A stretch of 64,000 nucleotides of DNA from Prunus persica. Its lineage: Eukaryota; Streptophyta; Magnoliopsida; Rosales; Rosaceae. The stretch is from NCBI RefSeq assembly GCF_000346465.2, contig NC_034016.1, positions 9,190,027 through 9,254,026 on the forward strand, read 5' to 3'. Positions 44,160 to 55,050 of this stretch are shown here, piece after piece (the stretch's first letter is position 1; every line of letters starts with the position of its first letter). The notes under the pieces were generated by a model. That model saw nothing but the letters and a program-made list of their open reading frames with translations, searched no databases and was not told the origin of the DNA. A program made the position numbers and the translations under genes.

Positions 44160-46546
44160 ACCCATTCTTAGCACTAATAATATAGATAAACTCTACACCA
44201 TTTAATTTCTATAAACAAAACCAAAAAATAATAGCTGACCATATTGAATTTAAATTTTGATTATTAAATTACTTTGATACCCTATTGAGTGTTTTGGGCT
44301 TTTTTATGAGGTTTTCGGGTTGAGTTTGTTTTAAAAAATCAATGGCAGTTTTGTAATTTAAAAGAAATTAAAAGCCTTTTTGTTATATTATAAATAGTCT
44401 TTGGATGTGTTTCTAAAGTCCTTTTCATATAGGTTTTTTATATAATTTGTGCTCCTATATTGGGTATAATAGTGAATCTCCCAAAAGAAAAACTCTAACA
44501 GAGAAAAGTTTTAGTTGCCGTTCCTTGGGGTCAATGGCCTTCATTCCTCTCTTCTCCTTCCTTCCCCTCCCCTCCCCACCTTTGCTCCCTGTCCATCCAC
44601 TCAAGGTCCTCTGTTTTCGCTAAGTTTGGTGCTTGCTTGACTATCTTGGTGACGACGCGGTAGAAGATTAGCTCTTATTTACGTAATGTGTATTTCTTTT
44701 TCCTTTTTTTTTTGTGGTAAAAATCAACTCATTTTCAGTTTGTTGTGTGTTTGTAGTCTCTACTTGTATTTTCTACTTATGAATGTTAAAATGTTGTATT
44801 TGCAGTTGTAATTTTGTGCACTAAGGTATATATTTGATTTTTTTAAAGGCTTTTTTGCCAAAATTTCTTAGGCCATGTATGCCTATGAATGGATACACCT
44901 TGTGGGTTTGCCGTTGTTGGTGGACTCCTCCGTATTATTTGGATTAACCCTTTGTGGTTACTATGTTTCCGTATTTGTACTAACCTTATATGGTTATTTG
45001 TATTTGTATTGGTCCTGATAACCGATTTTTAGGCATGAATTATGAATGCAATCTTATCTTTCTATCATAATTTCAAGTGTATTATAAACAGTTATCTGCA
45101 GAACCACAAGTACATGAGTGGGGGCAAAGTATTGTCTAAAGGACATAGCAAATCTGTTGGCCTCTATTAACTCTACATGTCAGTATTTCTCTGTATTAAT
45201 TTACTACAATTTTAATTTCTTTATTTCCTATAATTACTAATTTACAGTGGGAGCTTTAGTAATATATCCAAAACAGGACCTGAAATTATTATAAAAAAAC
45301 TCTATATGGAATACACTTTAGAAACATACCCAAAAACCATTTACTACCTAAAAAATGAGTGTTGAAGTTTCTATAAATTACATCTCTGTCATTGATTAAC
45401 TTAAAACAAGCTCAATACAAAAAACTCATAAAAACCCAAAATAAGCCCAGCCTAGATTTGACCAAAAAATGCCTAGATTTGACCCCAAAAAAAAAAGCCC
45501 AGATTTGACCCAAGTACATTGTTCATATAGCGTCATAAAAATACATTGTTAATACCATGTCATAAAAATACATTGTTAATATCATGTCGTAGAAAAACAT
45601 TGTTAATACCATTTCATACAAAAAACTCAAAAAAACTCAAAAAAGACTAGCAAGACATCCTATATCCTTAACTACCTCCAATTGTTACAGTTTAATCAGA
45701 AACAATCGCAAAGGCAAAAGGAAAAACCTCTACAAGAAAAAAAGTACACTGTTAATACTATATCATATAACTATCTTCCTAGTAAAAATCACATTATGCA
45801 TATCATAAACTTCAAGTGCACAGCTATATGTAGAGTAAAATATAGAGCATGCTTTGTTACTGAAAATCTGTTAACACTATGTCATAGCAGTATACTGTTT
45901 ATACTTTGTCATAGAAATCAACTCAGTTGCAGAGTACGTATGAACATAGTGTTAATGGAAACTAACAACTACATTTCATTTGCATAATAGGTACAATAAA
46001 AGTGTACAACTACAAAAACCCCATGTTCGTAAACCAACAACCTTGAAAAACATAATGAACAACACAACCCTTTGGAACAAACCTAGAAACCCAGAGCAAA
46101 AACCCCATGTTCATAAACCAGCAACCTTGAAATACAACTGAAATTGAAAGAACAAGTGTTGCAGGAAGACTGGTTTGGCAACAAGTTGCTGCCAAAACTG
46201 CCATGACAGAAACAAACGCTATGAGCTGCAACAGCCAATGGTTTGATTTTCTTTTCATTTTTTGCCACTGTTAAAAAAATAGTCTTCTTCCTTGCTAACT
46301 AATGGCAACAAACTTTATAATGAGCAAACCCCTTTGCAGTTTCCATGGACATGGTAATTAATTAAGATTAGTAAATCTGATGTGACATAAAAGCATAAGG
46401 AGATTGCTGGCTACAAAAGTGAGCACAGTGAGAGACAAACAAAAGTTGGAAAGGGAATTTTGCATTCCATTATCAGAACAGAAACCATTCAATCAATATT
46501 CCAATTTTCTACCACATCACATCATCTTTTTTATTCACAACTTTAG
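44160..46546. other. Intergenic DNA with repeats, no clear gene
   Basis: I see no protein domain. Contents are a 27-bp tandem repeat (45,515-45,622); a dispersed repeat at 45,030-45,085 also found at 58,227-58,275; and two copies of ACCCCATGTTC(G/A)TAAACCA near 46,017 and 46,103. The 82-codon hydrophobic minus ORF at 46,010-46,258 contains a repeated VFQGCWF-type motif caused by that duplication and is not supported. Confidence 0.5.
45515..45622. repeat. 27-bp tandem repeat, four copies
   Basis: Units of the type TACATTGTTAATACCATGTC start at 45,515, 45,542, 45,569 and 45,596, exactly 27 bp apart, diverged by a few bases each. Confidence 0.88.
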
Positions 46547-47154
46547 TGTAACATCCCACATCAACAAACGGAGAGAGGTGATGTGCCTTATATGTATATG
46601 CCTGCCTCTATCTAGCACGAGGCATTTTGGGAGCTCATTGGCTTTGGAGTCTTGAAAACTCCAAAGTTAAGCGAGTTAGGGGTAGAGCAATCCCATGATG
46701 GGTGACCCACTGGGAGGTTGCTCGTGAATTCCTAGAAACAAAACCTTGAGGGCAAAGAAGGTGGCCCAAAGCGGACAACATCATGCTACGACGGAGCCGG
46801 TCCCGGGATGTGACAATTTGATATTAGAGCCACTATGCCGTGTGGTGCGAATGTGTCGACGAGGACATCGGGCCCCTAAGGGGGTTGGATTGTAACATCC
46901 CACATCGACCAATAGAGAGGGGGTGATGTGTCTTATAATGACTGCCTCCATTTAGCACGAGACCTTTTGGGAGTTGACTGGCTTCGGAGACTTGGGAACT
47001 TCGAAATTAAGCGAGTTAAGGCTAGAGCAATCTCAGAATGGGTGACCCACTGGGAAGTTGCACGTGAGTTCCTAGAAACAAAACCGTAAGAGCAGAGAGG
47101 GGGCCCAAAGTGGACAATATCGTGTTACGGCAGAGCCGGTCTCGAGATGTGACA
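46547..47154 (+). mobile_element. Complete Cassandra TRIM retrotransposon
   Basis: LTRs at 46,547-46,815 and 46,891-47,154 both start TGTAACATCCCACATC and end GATGTGACA. Each carries the 5S-rRNA-like block that defines Cassandra: AAGTTAAGCGAGTTA near 46,665 and GATGGGTGACCCACTGGGA near 46,698 in the first LTR, matching the box A and box C regions of the 5S promoter. The primer site is degraded (ATTTGATATTAGAGCC). The 75-bp interior ends in a polypurine-like AAGGGGGTTGGAT. The flanks TTTAG and TTTTG are a target duplication with one mismatch. It encodes no protein, as expected. Confidence 0.93.
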
Positions 47155-47173
47155 TTTTGTACCCAATATATTA

Positions 47174-47343
47174 AGGGAGCTAATTTTCCCACTCCACTTT
47201 TGTCAATTTACATTTCCTTTTGTTGGAAATTGTATGTTCCCACATCTCTTTTGTTCACTTATCCTCACTTGTATATTATAGTAAAAAGTATTAAAAAAAT
47301 AAAAGGGAGTGTAATAAAAGGGGAGTGGAAAAAGAAGCACCCT
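47174..47343. mobile_element. MITE, family member 2
   Basis: The ends AGGGAGCTAATTTTCCCACT and the complement of AGTGGAAAAAGAAGCACCCT are inverted. The flanks share ATATTA (47,168-47,173 and 47,344-47,349). It is related to the element at 38,250 and lies about 350 bp upstream of the UGT start, within its promoter region. Confidence 0.75.
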
Positions 47344-48200
47344 ATATTAAAGGAATGTATTAACTTTTTTTTTTTTTTTTGTCAGTAATGTGTGTCGTGT
47401 ATGAGAAATATATATGTGGACGTGATATTTTTGAAAATAAAGGCTTGAAATTTCCTCGATATCTCTTGGAACTCAGGGCCATTGAGTCCAATCCAATCAT
47501 TCAGATGGGAACAATAAATCTACCAAAAGTTAAAACTAGATCATGGTGGTAAAAATATCTCGAATATTATGTATACTGCCAAGAGAACAGATGTAATGCA
47601 GATCTAGATTTCCTATAAAGTTTGTATCTCTCGCAGTACTTTAACTCACACACGCAGTACCCTAAGAGCTAAGAATTAAGATAGAAAAGAGAGAAAGAAA
47701 TAGAAATGGATGGCGTAGGAGTAGAAGTTAGCAAGAGGCCTCATGCTGTGTGTCTCCCATTCCCAGCTCAAGGTCACATAAGCCCAATGATGAAGTTAGC
47801 AAAGCTCCTACATCACAGAGGCTTTCACATAACCTTTGTCAACAGTGAGTACAACCACAAACGCTTGCTCAAATCCCAAGGCCCCTCCGCTTTCTACATC
47901 TCCCAGGACTTCTGTTTCGAAGCCATCCCCGATGGTCTGCCCCCTACGGATGCTGATGCTGCTAAAATATGAAAACTATGAGAGAATATTTGTTTGTGGG
48001 AATTTTCTGTGTATTCTTCTCCTTGTAGGAGGTCATATTTATAATACAACGAAACCTGAATGGGCAAGTAAATAATAAATTCCTAAATCTATTTACAGTA
48101 GGAAATCAGGAATTAAAGTAAATCAATTACAATTATAATAGGAATTCTTGGTGTGTAAGGAAAGTAAGTCAATATCCACAAGTCACGCCAACACTCCCCC

Positions 48201-51200
48201 TCACGTTGGTGCATAGATGTCGCCAATGCCCAACTGATCCAGTGAATTGTGGAATGCTTTACTGGAAATCGCTTTTGTCAAAATATCCGCCAATTGATCC
48301 TCGGATTTCACAAAAGGAAACTGAAACACTTTAGCCTCAAGCTTCTGTTTGATGAAGTGTCGATCTACCTCAACATGTTTAGTACGATCATGCTGAACCG
48401 GATTCTGTGCAATGGCTATAGCAGCCTTGTTGTCACAAAAGAGATTCATTGTGGATGTAGGTTTATACCCGAGTTCAATAAGCAACTTTCTTAACCAAAG
48501 AAGTTCACAAATCCCTTTAGTCATGCCTCTGAACTCGGCTTCTGCACTGGATAAAGCTACTACATTTTGTTTCTTGCTCCTCCATGTCACCAAATTACCT
48601 CCCACGAATGTGAAGTAACCCGATGTGGATTTTCTATCTGTTACATTACCTGCCCAATCTGCATCTGAATAACCATCAATATTTAGATGACCATGCTTTG
48701 AGAACATAAGTCCTTTTCCAGGTGCAGACTTCAAATATCTAAGTATCCGAAGAACTGCATTCATGTGGTCTTCACTTGGAGAGTGCATAAATTGACTGAC
48801 AACGCTCACCGCATAAGCAATGTCTGGTCGAGTATGTGACAAATAGATCAATCTTCCCACTAACCTTTGGTATCGTTCTTTGTTAGTTGGAACTTGATCC
48901 GGATATTCTCCAAGATGATGATTCTGAACAACAGGAGTGTCCGCAGGTTTACAATCTAGCATTCCTGTGTCTGTCAACAAGTCTAAGACATATTTCCTTT
49001 GAGAGAGAAATATGCCTTGCTGCGATCGAGCCACCTCAATTCCCAAGAAATACTTGAGTCCACCTAGATCCTTCATCTCAAACTCCGTAGCCAGATAGTC
49101 TTGTAGCTGTGATATTTCCTGTTTATCATTCCCAGTAATAATCATATCATCAACATAGATTATTAATGCTGTTACCTTCCCTTTTTGATGTTTCAAGAAC
49201 AGAGTATGATCTGAGTTGCACTGTTTGAAACCATTGTTCTTCATTGCCATGGTGAACCGTCCAAACCATGCACGTGGTGACTGTTTCAATCCATACAATG
49301 CTTTTCGTAACCTGCAAACTGTTCCAGTCTGAGTAGTATTATATCCAGGAGGAATATCCATGTACACCTCCTCTGTGAGTTCACCATGTAGAAAAGCATT
49401 CTTTACATCAAACTGGTGTAGTGGCCAATCCAAATTAGCTGCAAGGGACAATAAGACTCTGACGGTGTTTAACTTTGCAACTGGTGCAAAAGTTTCTTCA
49501 TAGTCTATACCATAGGTCTGTGTGTACCCTTTTGCCACAAGTCTTGCCTTGTATCGCTCGATAGATCCATCTGCATTGTGTTTTATAGTAAACACCCATC
49601 TACATCCGATAGTCTTTTTTCCTCGTGGTATAGTCTCTAATGTCCAAGTCTGATTTTTCTCAAGAGCTTTCATCTCCTCTTTTATAGCTTGGACCCACTT
49701 AGGATCTTTCAATGCTTCAGAGACCTTGGTTGGAATATGGATAGCAGACAACTGATGCACAAAAGCCTTGAGTGGTTCAGACAGCTTCTCAGTGGATACA
49801 TGATTTGCAATTGGATACTTGGATGTCTTGCCAATATCCGGTGAATAACGGTTTGGTGGCTTCCCACGATTTTGCCTGAAAGGTAATTGATATCCAATAG
49901 TTTTATCATCTAAATGCACAAGTCTAGTAGGAGTAGTTACCTCAAGGATATTCTCAGGAGATTGGTCTGTTGGTACTGTTGAGTTAGAAGGGGGGTCTTC
50001 ATCTTGTTGTTCTGTATTGTCTGTAGGTGTGGGACTCGGATCAGAAATATCTTCGCATGGATCAGGTGGGTCAGGCAATTGATCGCTATGAATGGGCGAT
50101 TGGTCACTTTTCAACAGAGAGTAATCTCGTGCTCCAGACTCGGGATGATCAATCATTTCTGTACATGGGAGAATTTCTTTGTTTGCCAAGTTGCTCCAAT
50201 TCTGTTCTTCACTTCGTATCTCCCCCTGAAGCGCAGAATTGGATGATGGGTCATGAAAGAACAGCTCAGATTCCAGAAAAGTCACATCCAAAGTGACATA
50301 GGTTCGTTGGGTAGGAGGGTGATAACAGCGGTAACCTTTCTGATGAGTGGCATAACCCACAAAAACACAACGAAGCGCACAGGGATCAAGTTTGCTACGT
50401 TGATTTTTGTGGAGATGAACGAAAGCCACGCATCCAAAGATTCGGGGTGTGAGTACCAAAACAGAGGGTAGATGTCTGTGTTGCGCAAGCACCTGTAAAG
50501 GAGTTTTAAAGGTCAATACACCAGAAGGCATGCGGTTGATCAGGTGAACTGCAGTGACAATAGCATCATCCCAGTGATGGCGAGGAACATGAGCGCCAAT
50601 CAGAAGTGCTCGGGCGGTTTCAAGAAGATGTCGATTCTTTCGTTCAGCAACACCATTTTGTTGCGGTGTCTGAGGACAAGTCGTCTCATGGATAATTCCA
50701 TGTTGTTGGAAGTAAGTCTGAAAGTCATGATTGACAAATTCTCCACCATTGTCGGAGCGAAGAATCTGGATTTGAGCATTAAATTGAGTTTTCATCTGTT
50801 TGTGGAAGGACTGAAAACGGGAAAACACCTCGTTTTTATTCTTCAGCAAATAAAGCCATGTCATCCGTGTACAATCATCGATGAATGTGACAAACCATCG
50901 AACACCAGAAGGAGCAGTGATAGGCGAAGGTCCCCAGACATCAGAGTGAATTAATGTAAATGGAGTAGTACACTTGTTCGTACTCAACGGGTAGGGCACA
51001 CGGTGACTCTTGGCCAAAGTACAAGTATCACATGTGAAGTCGGAGTCTTTGAAACCTGAGAATAAATCTGGTATAAGATGCTTCATATAACTAAAAGACG
51101 GATGTCCCAATCGACGATGCCACAACCAAATTTGCTTTTGTTTGCTATCAAAGGAATGTGTCACACTGTTAGCCACGCCGGGACTGAAGTCATCGACATA

Positions 51201-52253
51201 ATATAGCCCCCCTCTCTTAGTACCACGACCAAGAATCTCCTTAGTGTGAATATCCTGAAGCAAACAAAAACTCGGGTAAATGAGTACACAACAATTCAAT
51301 TGTTCAGTAAGCTGACTAACTGACAACAATTTAGTGGATAAAGATGGAACAAGTAAAGTATTAGACAGTGTGAGAGAGGATGAGAGTGCAACAGTGCCAG
51401 CCCCTGTCACAGGATAAGTAACACCATTGGCATTTGCAATACAGGTTCGTCGAGGTTGTGTAGTATTCAGAAAATCATTAGGATCAAACGTCATATGATC
51501 AGTTGCACCAGAATCAATTATCCAGCTCTTGGAATCAATCTTATCGGAAGTATGGAATCCATAACCAGTACCATTACTGGTCATATTGCATTGTCCTCGA
51601 TCTGTAAGAGTAGCCCACCAATCGGGGTAGCCATGCGATGTAAAACAAGTCTCACAAGTGTGTCTCGGATCACCACAATATGCGCAATTTGGTCCATGTG
51701 TCGGGGTCGTTAGTCTAGAAGTCATAAGCTGTGCAGCGGAAGAAGCATAGGATACAGGTTGAGTAGGAATTTGGATCGGAATCTGAGCATGAGTCGGGGC
51801 CGGAGTCGGAGTCGAAATCGGAATCGGGGTCTGAATCATAAACAAATTCGAGGTTGGGGTCATCATCGAAGTAGGGGTCGTGGTCGTCTTCGGAGTCGGG
51901 GTCAGGGTCGTCATCGTCATAGTCGGGGTCGGGGTCGGGGTCGTCAAAAGAAGATCCTGATTCTGGATCGGGGTCTGAATCATAGACAAATTCGGGGTTG
52001 GGGTCATCATCGGAGTGCGGGTCGGGGTCGTCTTCGGAGTCGGGGTCGGGGTCGTCGTCGTCATAGTCGGGGTCGGGGTCGGGGTCGGGGTCGTCAAAAA
52101 AGGATCCTGATTCTGGATCGGGTTCGGGGTCAAAGTCTGCATCTGTAGGGGCGGAGCCATCTGGGCACTCAACTCAACGATGGTTGGTTGAGAATGAGAG
52201 AAGGAGTCGGTGGTGCTACCTCCATGAGGGTTGAAAAAATCATCAACCCTCAT
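48201..52253 (-). CDS. Copia polyprotein with complete pol but no recognisable capsid domain
   Basis: A single 1350-codon frame. Residues about 32-165 are a Thr/Pro-rich low-complexity stretch coded by a tandem hexamer-rich repeat, where gag capsid would normally be. Then follow a knuckle-like CAYCGDPRHTCETC (about 190-203), protease DSGATDH (247-253), pre-integrase LWHRRLGH (377-384), and an integrase core whose likely DDE residues are D438, D501 and E537 with the expected 35-residue gap. Reverse transcriptase follows with YVDD (about 1033-1036), then RNase H from about 1193 (SDADWAG, DRTKHVEVDRHFIK). All catalytic motifs are intact. The stop codon lies within the polypurine tract. Without its own capsid it would need gag from a relative to move. 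Confidence 0.93.
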   Translation of the reverse strand: MRVDDFFNPHGGSTTDSFSHSQPTIVELSAQMAPPLQMQTLTPNPIQNQDPFLTTPTPTPTPTMTTTTPTPTPKTTPTRTPMMTPTPNLSMIQTPIQNQDLLLTTPTPTPTMTMTTLTPTPKTTTTPTSMMTPTSNLFMIQTPIPISTPTPAPTHAQIPIQIPTQPVSYASSAAQLMTSRLTTPTHGPNCAYCGDPRHTCETCFTSHGYPDWWATLTDRGQCNMTSNGTGYGFHTSDKIDSKSWIIDSGATDHMTFDPNDFLNTTQPRRTCIANANGVTYPVTGAGTVALSSSLTLSNTLLVPSLSTKLLSVSQLTEQLNCCVLIYPSFCLLQDIHTKEILGRGTKRGGLYYVDDFSPGVANSVTHSFDSKQKQIWLWHRRLGHPSFSYMKHLIPDLFSGFKDSDFTCDTCTLAKSHRVPYPLSTNKCTTPFTLIHSDVWGPSPITAPSGVRWFVTFIDDCTRMTWLYLLKNKNEVFSRFQSFHKQMKTQFNAQIQILRSDNGGEFVNHDFQTYFQQHGIIHETTCPQTPQQNGVAERKNRHLLETARALLIGAHVPRHHWDDAIVTAVHLINRMPSGVLTFKTPLQVLAQHRHLPSVLVLTPRIFGCVAFVHLHKNQRSKLDPCALRCVFVGYATHQKGYRCYHPPTQRTYVTLDVTFLESELFFHDPSSNSALQGEIRSEEQNWSNLANKEILPCTEMIDHPESGARDYSLLKSDQSPIHSDQLPDPPDPCEDISDPSPTPTDNTEQQDEDPPSNSTVPTDQSPENILEVTTPTRLVHLDDKTIGYQLPFRQNRGKPPNRYSPDIGKTSKYPIANHVSTEKLSEPLKAFVHQLSAIHIPTKVSEALKDPKWVQAIKEEMKALEKNQTWTLETIPRGKKTIGCRWVFTIKHNADGSIERYKARLVAKGYTQTYGIDYEETFAPVAKLNTVRVLLSLAANLDWPLHQFDVKNAFLHGELTEEVYMDIPPGYNTTQTGTVCRLRKALYGLKQSPRAWFGRFTMAMKNNGFKQCNSDHTLFLKHQKGKVTALIIYVDDMIITGNDKQEISQLQDYLATEFEMKDLGGLKYFLGIEVARSQQGIFLSQRKYVLDLLTDTGMLDCKPADTPVVQNHHLGEYPDQVPTNKERYQRLVGRLIYLSHTRPDIAYAVSVVSQFMHSPSEDHMNAVLRILRYLKSAPGKGLMFSKHGHLNIDGYSDADWAGNVTDRKSTSGYFTFVGGNLVTWRSKKQNVVALSSAEAEFRGMTKGICELLWLRKLLIELGYKPTSTMNLFCDNKAAIAIAQNPVQHDRTKHVEVDRHFIKQKLEAKVFQFPFVKSEDQLADILTKAISSKAFHNSLDQLGIGDIYAPT
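51800..52135. repeat. GGGGTC-rich tandem repeat inside the Copia ORF
   Basis: Two long units (each about 130-150 bp; landmarks CTGAATCATA(A/G)ACAAATTCG and GTTGGGGTCATCATCG) are embedded in GGGGTC/GGGGTCG hexamer runs. They code for the repeated TPTPTP blocks and MIQTPI motifs. Confidence 0.85.
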
Positions 52254-52814
52254 AACGGCGGCGGAGTTTTGAAACTAGAGTCAGCAATTCCAAGATCGCC
52301 GCTCTGATACCATGCTAAAATATGAAAACTATGAGAGAATATTTGTTTGTGGGAATTTTCTGTGTATTCTTCTCCTTGTAGGAGGTCATATTTATAATAC
52401 AACGAAACCTGAATGGGCAAGTAAATAATAAATTCCTAAATCTATTTACAGTAGGAAATCAGGAATTAAAGTAAATCAATTACAATTATAATAGGAATTC
52501 TTGGTGTGTAAGGAAAGTAAGTCAATATCCACAAGTCACGCCAACAGATGCTACGCAAGACATCCCGTCTCTTTGTGACTCCACAAGCAAGACTTGCTTA
52601 GGACCATTTCGCAACCTGCTTGCTAACCTTAGTCTAGACAAGGCCCTCCCACCGGTGACCTGTATTGTCTCGGATGGTATCATGTCATTCGCCGTCAAAG
52701 CGGGTGAAGATCTTGGAATTCCGGTGGCGCTGTTCTGGACTGCAAGTGCATGTAGCTTCATGGGCGTCACTCATTATCGTCAACTTATTGACAAAGGTCT
52801 TACACCACTCAGAG

Positions 52815-55050
52815 GTACATGTTATGTTACATGAAAAATAAAGGGCACGCATACAGTTTGAAATTTTGTGATATTATTTTTTGTATTAGTTGTTATATGA
52901 AAAGTAATTAAATTAATAGTAAATTTGGCTTACACCCTTCAAATTCAACTTATTTTACCTGCAACCCGTCACTTTTTATTTCTATAAATAATACCCAATT
53001 TTTATAAGTAAAAACCCATGACTACCTTATTAAGTTCAATATCTTTGATAAATAAATAAAAATTAATTTCAATATCTGATTTATTATAATTTTTTGATTG
53101 CCAAAATACCCGTATTTATATTTCAACGTGTAATGGGGTGGTATTTTAATTTTTGGTTCCCCAATTTATTGTAGTGATTCCCTCTACAATTTTGTGTGCA
53201 ATTAATTATCCGTTTTATTATTAAAATTTATTAATACAATCAACAATTGTTGGCCGAAAAGGGCAGTTTTTCTTATTGCATTTTTGAAATTTTGTTCCAT
53301 CTTTACCGAATAATAATCTACCTATTTTAAAACTTGGATTTCATTTATTGTACTTAGTTTTTTCATGGATAATAATCTACCTATTTTTTATTATTATAAA
53401 TTATTGCGTATCTATATTTTCTATAAATTATTGTGTATCTATATTTTCTATAAATTATTGTGTACCTATTTTGCTGTAAATGTTTTTGGTAACTAATATA
53501 CCTATATATCTTTACGTATATATTTATATTTATATTTTTTATAGGTACATTATTAGATATGTAATTTACAGTTTTTTTTTTTTTTGGTTTGTAATTTTAG
53601 GAGCGATATGCTAGAGAATGTCAACCGAAAGAAATGGGGTGATTGATATGCTATTAATAGGGAGTATTAATCACAATTATAGTACTTAATGAAATGCTTC
53701 AAATAAATTATAAATAAAATATGAAGTTTGGTGGCAACAATGTAAAAACATAGGAATACTATGACCTCCTATATCATAATGGTCATATAAATTTGAATTT
53801 GGGTTTTACATATAGATTTATAGAGTGATGTGTATATGTCTAAGAAATAGAAAATGTAGGGACCTATATGTGTAGGAATTGGCAAACTATTATATTCATC
53901 GTTCACCCTAGAAAAAAAAAAATTAATTCACCCTCCTTTATTTTTTTAATTATTTTTCATCTCAGACTTATGAAAATGAGATTGAAAACTTAAAAAGATA
54001 AGATTGGAATTACAGTGAATGATGAGTATTGGAGTACCAAATAACTACCTCTCATGGCAAGGTCCGGACATTATTACAGTGTGGACATTATGTGTTTTCT
54101 ACTACTCCCCCCTATTTTCCTCATTGTTTACAATGGCGCTTTCACGGTAATAATGTACGGATCCGGATGAGAGAGGAACTGTGTGTGTATATATATATGG
54201 GGGCCTTCTCCATTGCGAACTTCTAAAATGCGGAGTTGTTGCGAACTTTTGTTTTTAACCGTTTGATGGCTTGTATGGTTTAGATTTAAAACAAAGTTTA
54301 ATAACTCATTTTTCTCTCTCTTCCCTGTCCTCTTCTTCCGCAAGTTCTCTCTCTCTCTCTCTCTTTTTGTCTTCTTTTCCTTTGTAAGATATTTTCCTCT
54401 TTTTTCCTCCTGTTCCTTTTTCTCTTTGCCTTATTTTCTTTCTTTTCGCTCTTCTTCCTTTGTCTTCCTCCTTTTCTCTCTTGTACCAGATCAACAAATT
54501 AGTCAAACCCGATTCCAAAAATTTGCCAAAATTCCCAACATGAGCAATTACTAATTTCAGGAAAAACACGCATGTGGAATTGCATCTCTAACAACTCTAA
54601 CAACTCTAACAACTCTAACAAGAAAATAAGACAGAGAGAAAAAGGAATAGGAGGGAAAAGGAGGAAAATATCTGACAAAGGAAAGGAAAAGAAGACAAAA
54701 AAAGAGAGAGAGAGAGATTAGTGAACTCGCGGAAAAAGAGGAAAGGGAAGAGAGAGAAAAATGAGTTATTAAACTTTATTTTAAATCTAAACCATACAAG
54801 CCATCTAACGGTTAAAAACAAAAGTTCACAACCACTCTACATCTTAGAAGTTGGCAATGGAGGATATATATATATATAACTTGGGGAAATTATGTGATGC
54901 TCTGAAGCCCACGTCGGTAATTTGTTGGGAAAGATGGCCATTTATGTACAAATATTAAGCCTATAAGAAAGAATTCTTATATCTTTGTTATTTAATCTGG
55001 GATATAGAAATGGTAAGCAGCTATGACAAATTCTATGTATGCTTTTTCAG
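52815..55050 (+). other. Intron of the disrupted UGT85A-type gene
   Basis: 2,236 bp, far longer than most UGT85 introns, and AT-rich. A foldback element at 54,208-54,862 accounts for about 650 bp. T-tracts and short repeats of CTATATTTTCTATAAATTAT fill 53,400-53,480. Confidence 0.8.
54208..54862. mobile_element. Foldback element with arms of about 200 bp or more, in the UGT intron
   Basis: The left arm CTCCATTGCGAACTTCTAA continues to AACCGTTTGATGGCTTGTAT; the right arm is the inverse with scattered mismatches (CTCCATTGCCAACTTCTAAG). Arms extend through GAGTTATTAAACTTT and CT/GA-rich tracts. TATATA runs flank both sides. The centre holds a 9-bp microsatellite (TAACAACTC, about four units, 54,587-54,622). 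Transcribed, it would form a long imperfect hairpin. Confidence 0.82.

Larger units (their letters stand above)
47960..52546 (-). mobile_element. Young intact-looking Ty1/Copia retrotransposon inserted in the UGT exon
   Basis: The two 234-bp LTRs (47,960-48,193 and 52,313-52,546) are identical as far as I can compare by eye. The 5-bp target duplication GATGC is perfect (47,955-47,959 and 52,547-52,551). On the minus strand the primer site TGGTATCAGAGC directly adjoins the 5' LTR (52,301-52,312), and the polypurine tract GTGAGGGGGAG adjoins the 3' LTR (48,194-48,204). The internal ORF is uninterrupted. All this points to a very recent transposition, opposite to the UGT's direction. Confidence 0.96.

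Noticed and set aside
45515..45622. CRISPR-like array
   Set aside because: The 27-bp units are directly adjacent without spacers and this is a plant genome.
46547..47154. 5S rRNA gene
   Set aside because: The 5S-like blocks are embedded in paired LTRs with a primer site and target duplication; this is the Cassandra retrotransposon.
51759..52148. Plus-strand ORF of 129 codons, Arg/Gly/Ser-rich, resembling an RNA-binding protein
   Set aside because: It is the antisense reading of the GGGGTC repeat inside the intact Copia polyprotein.
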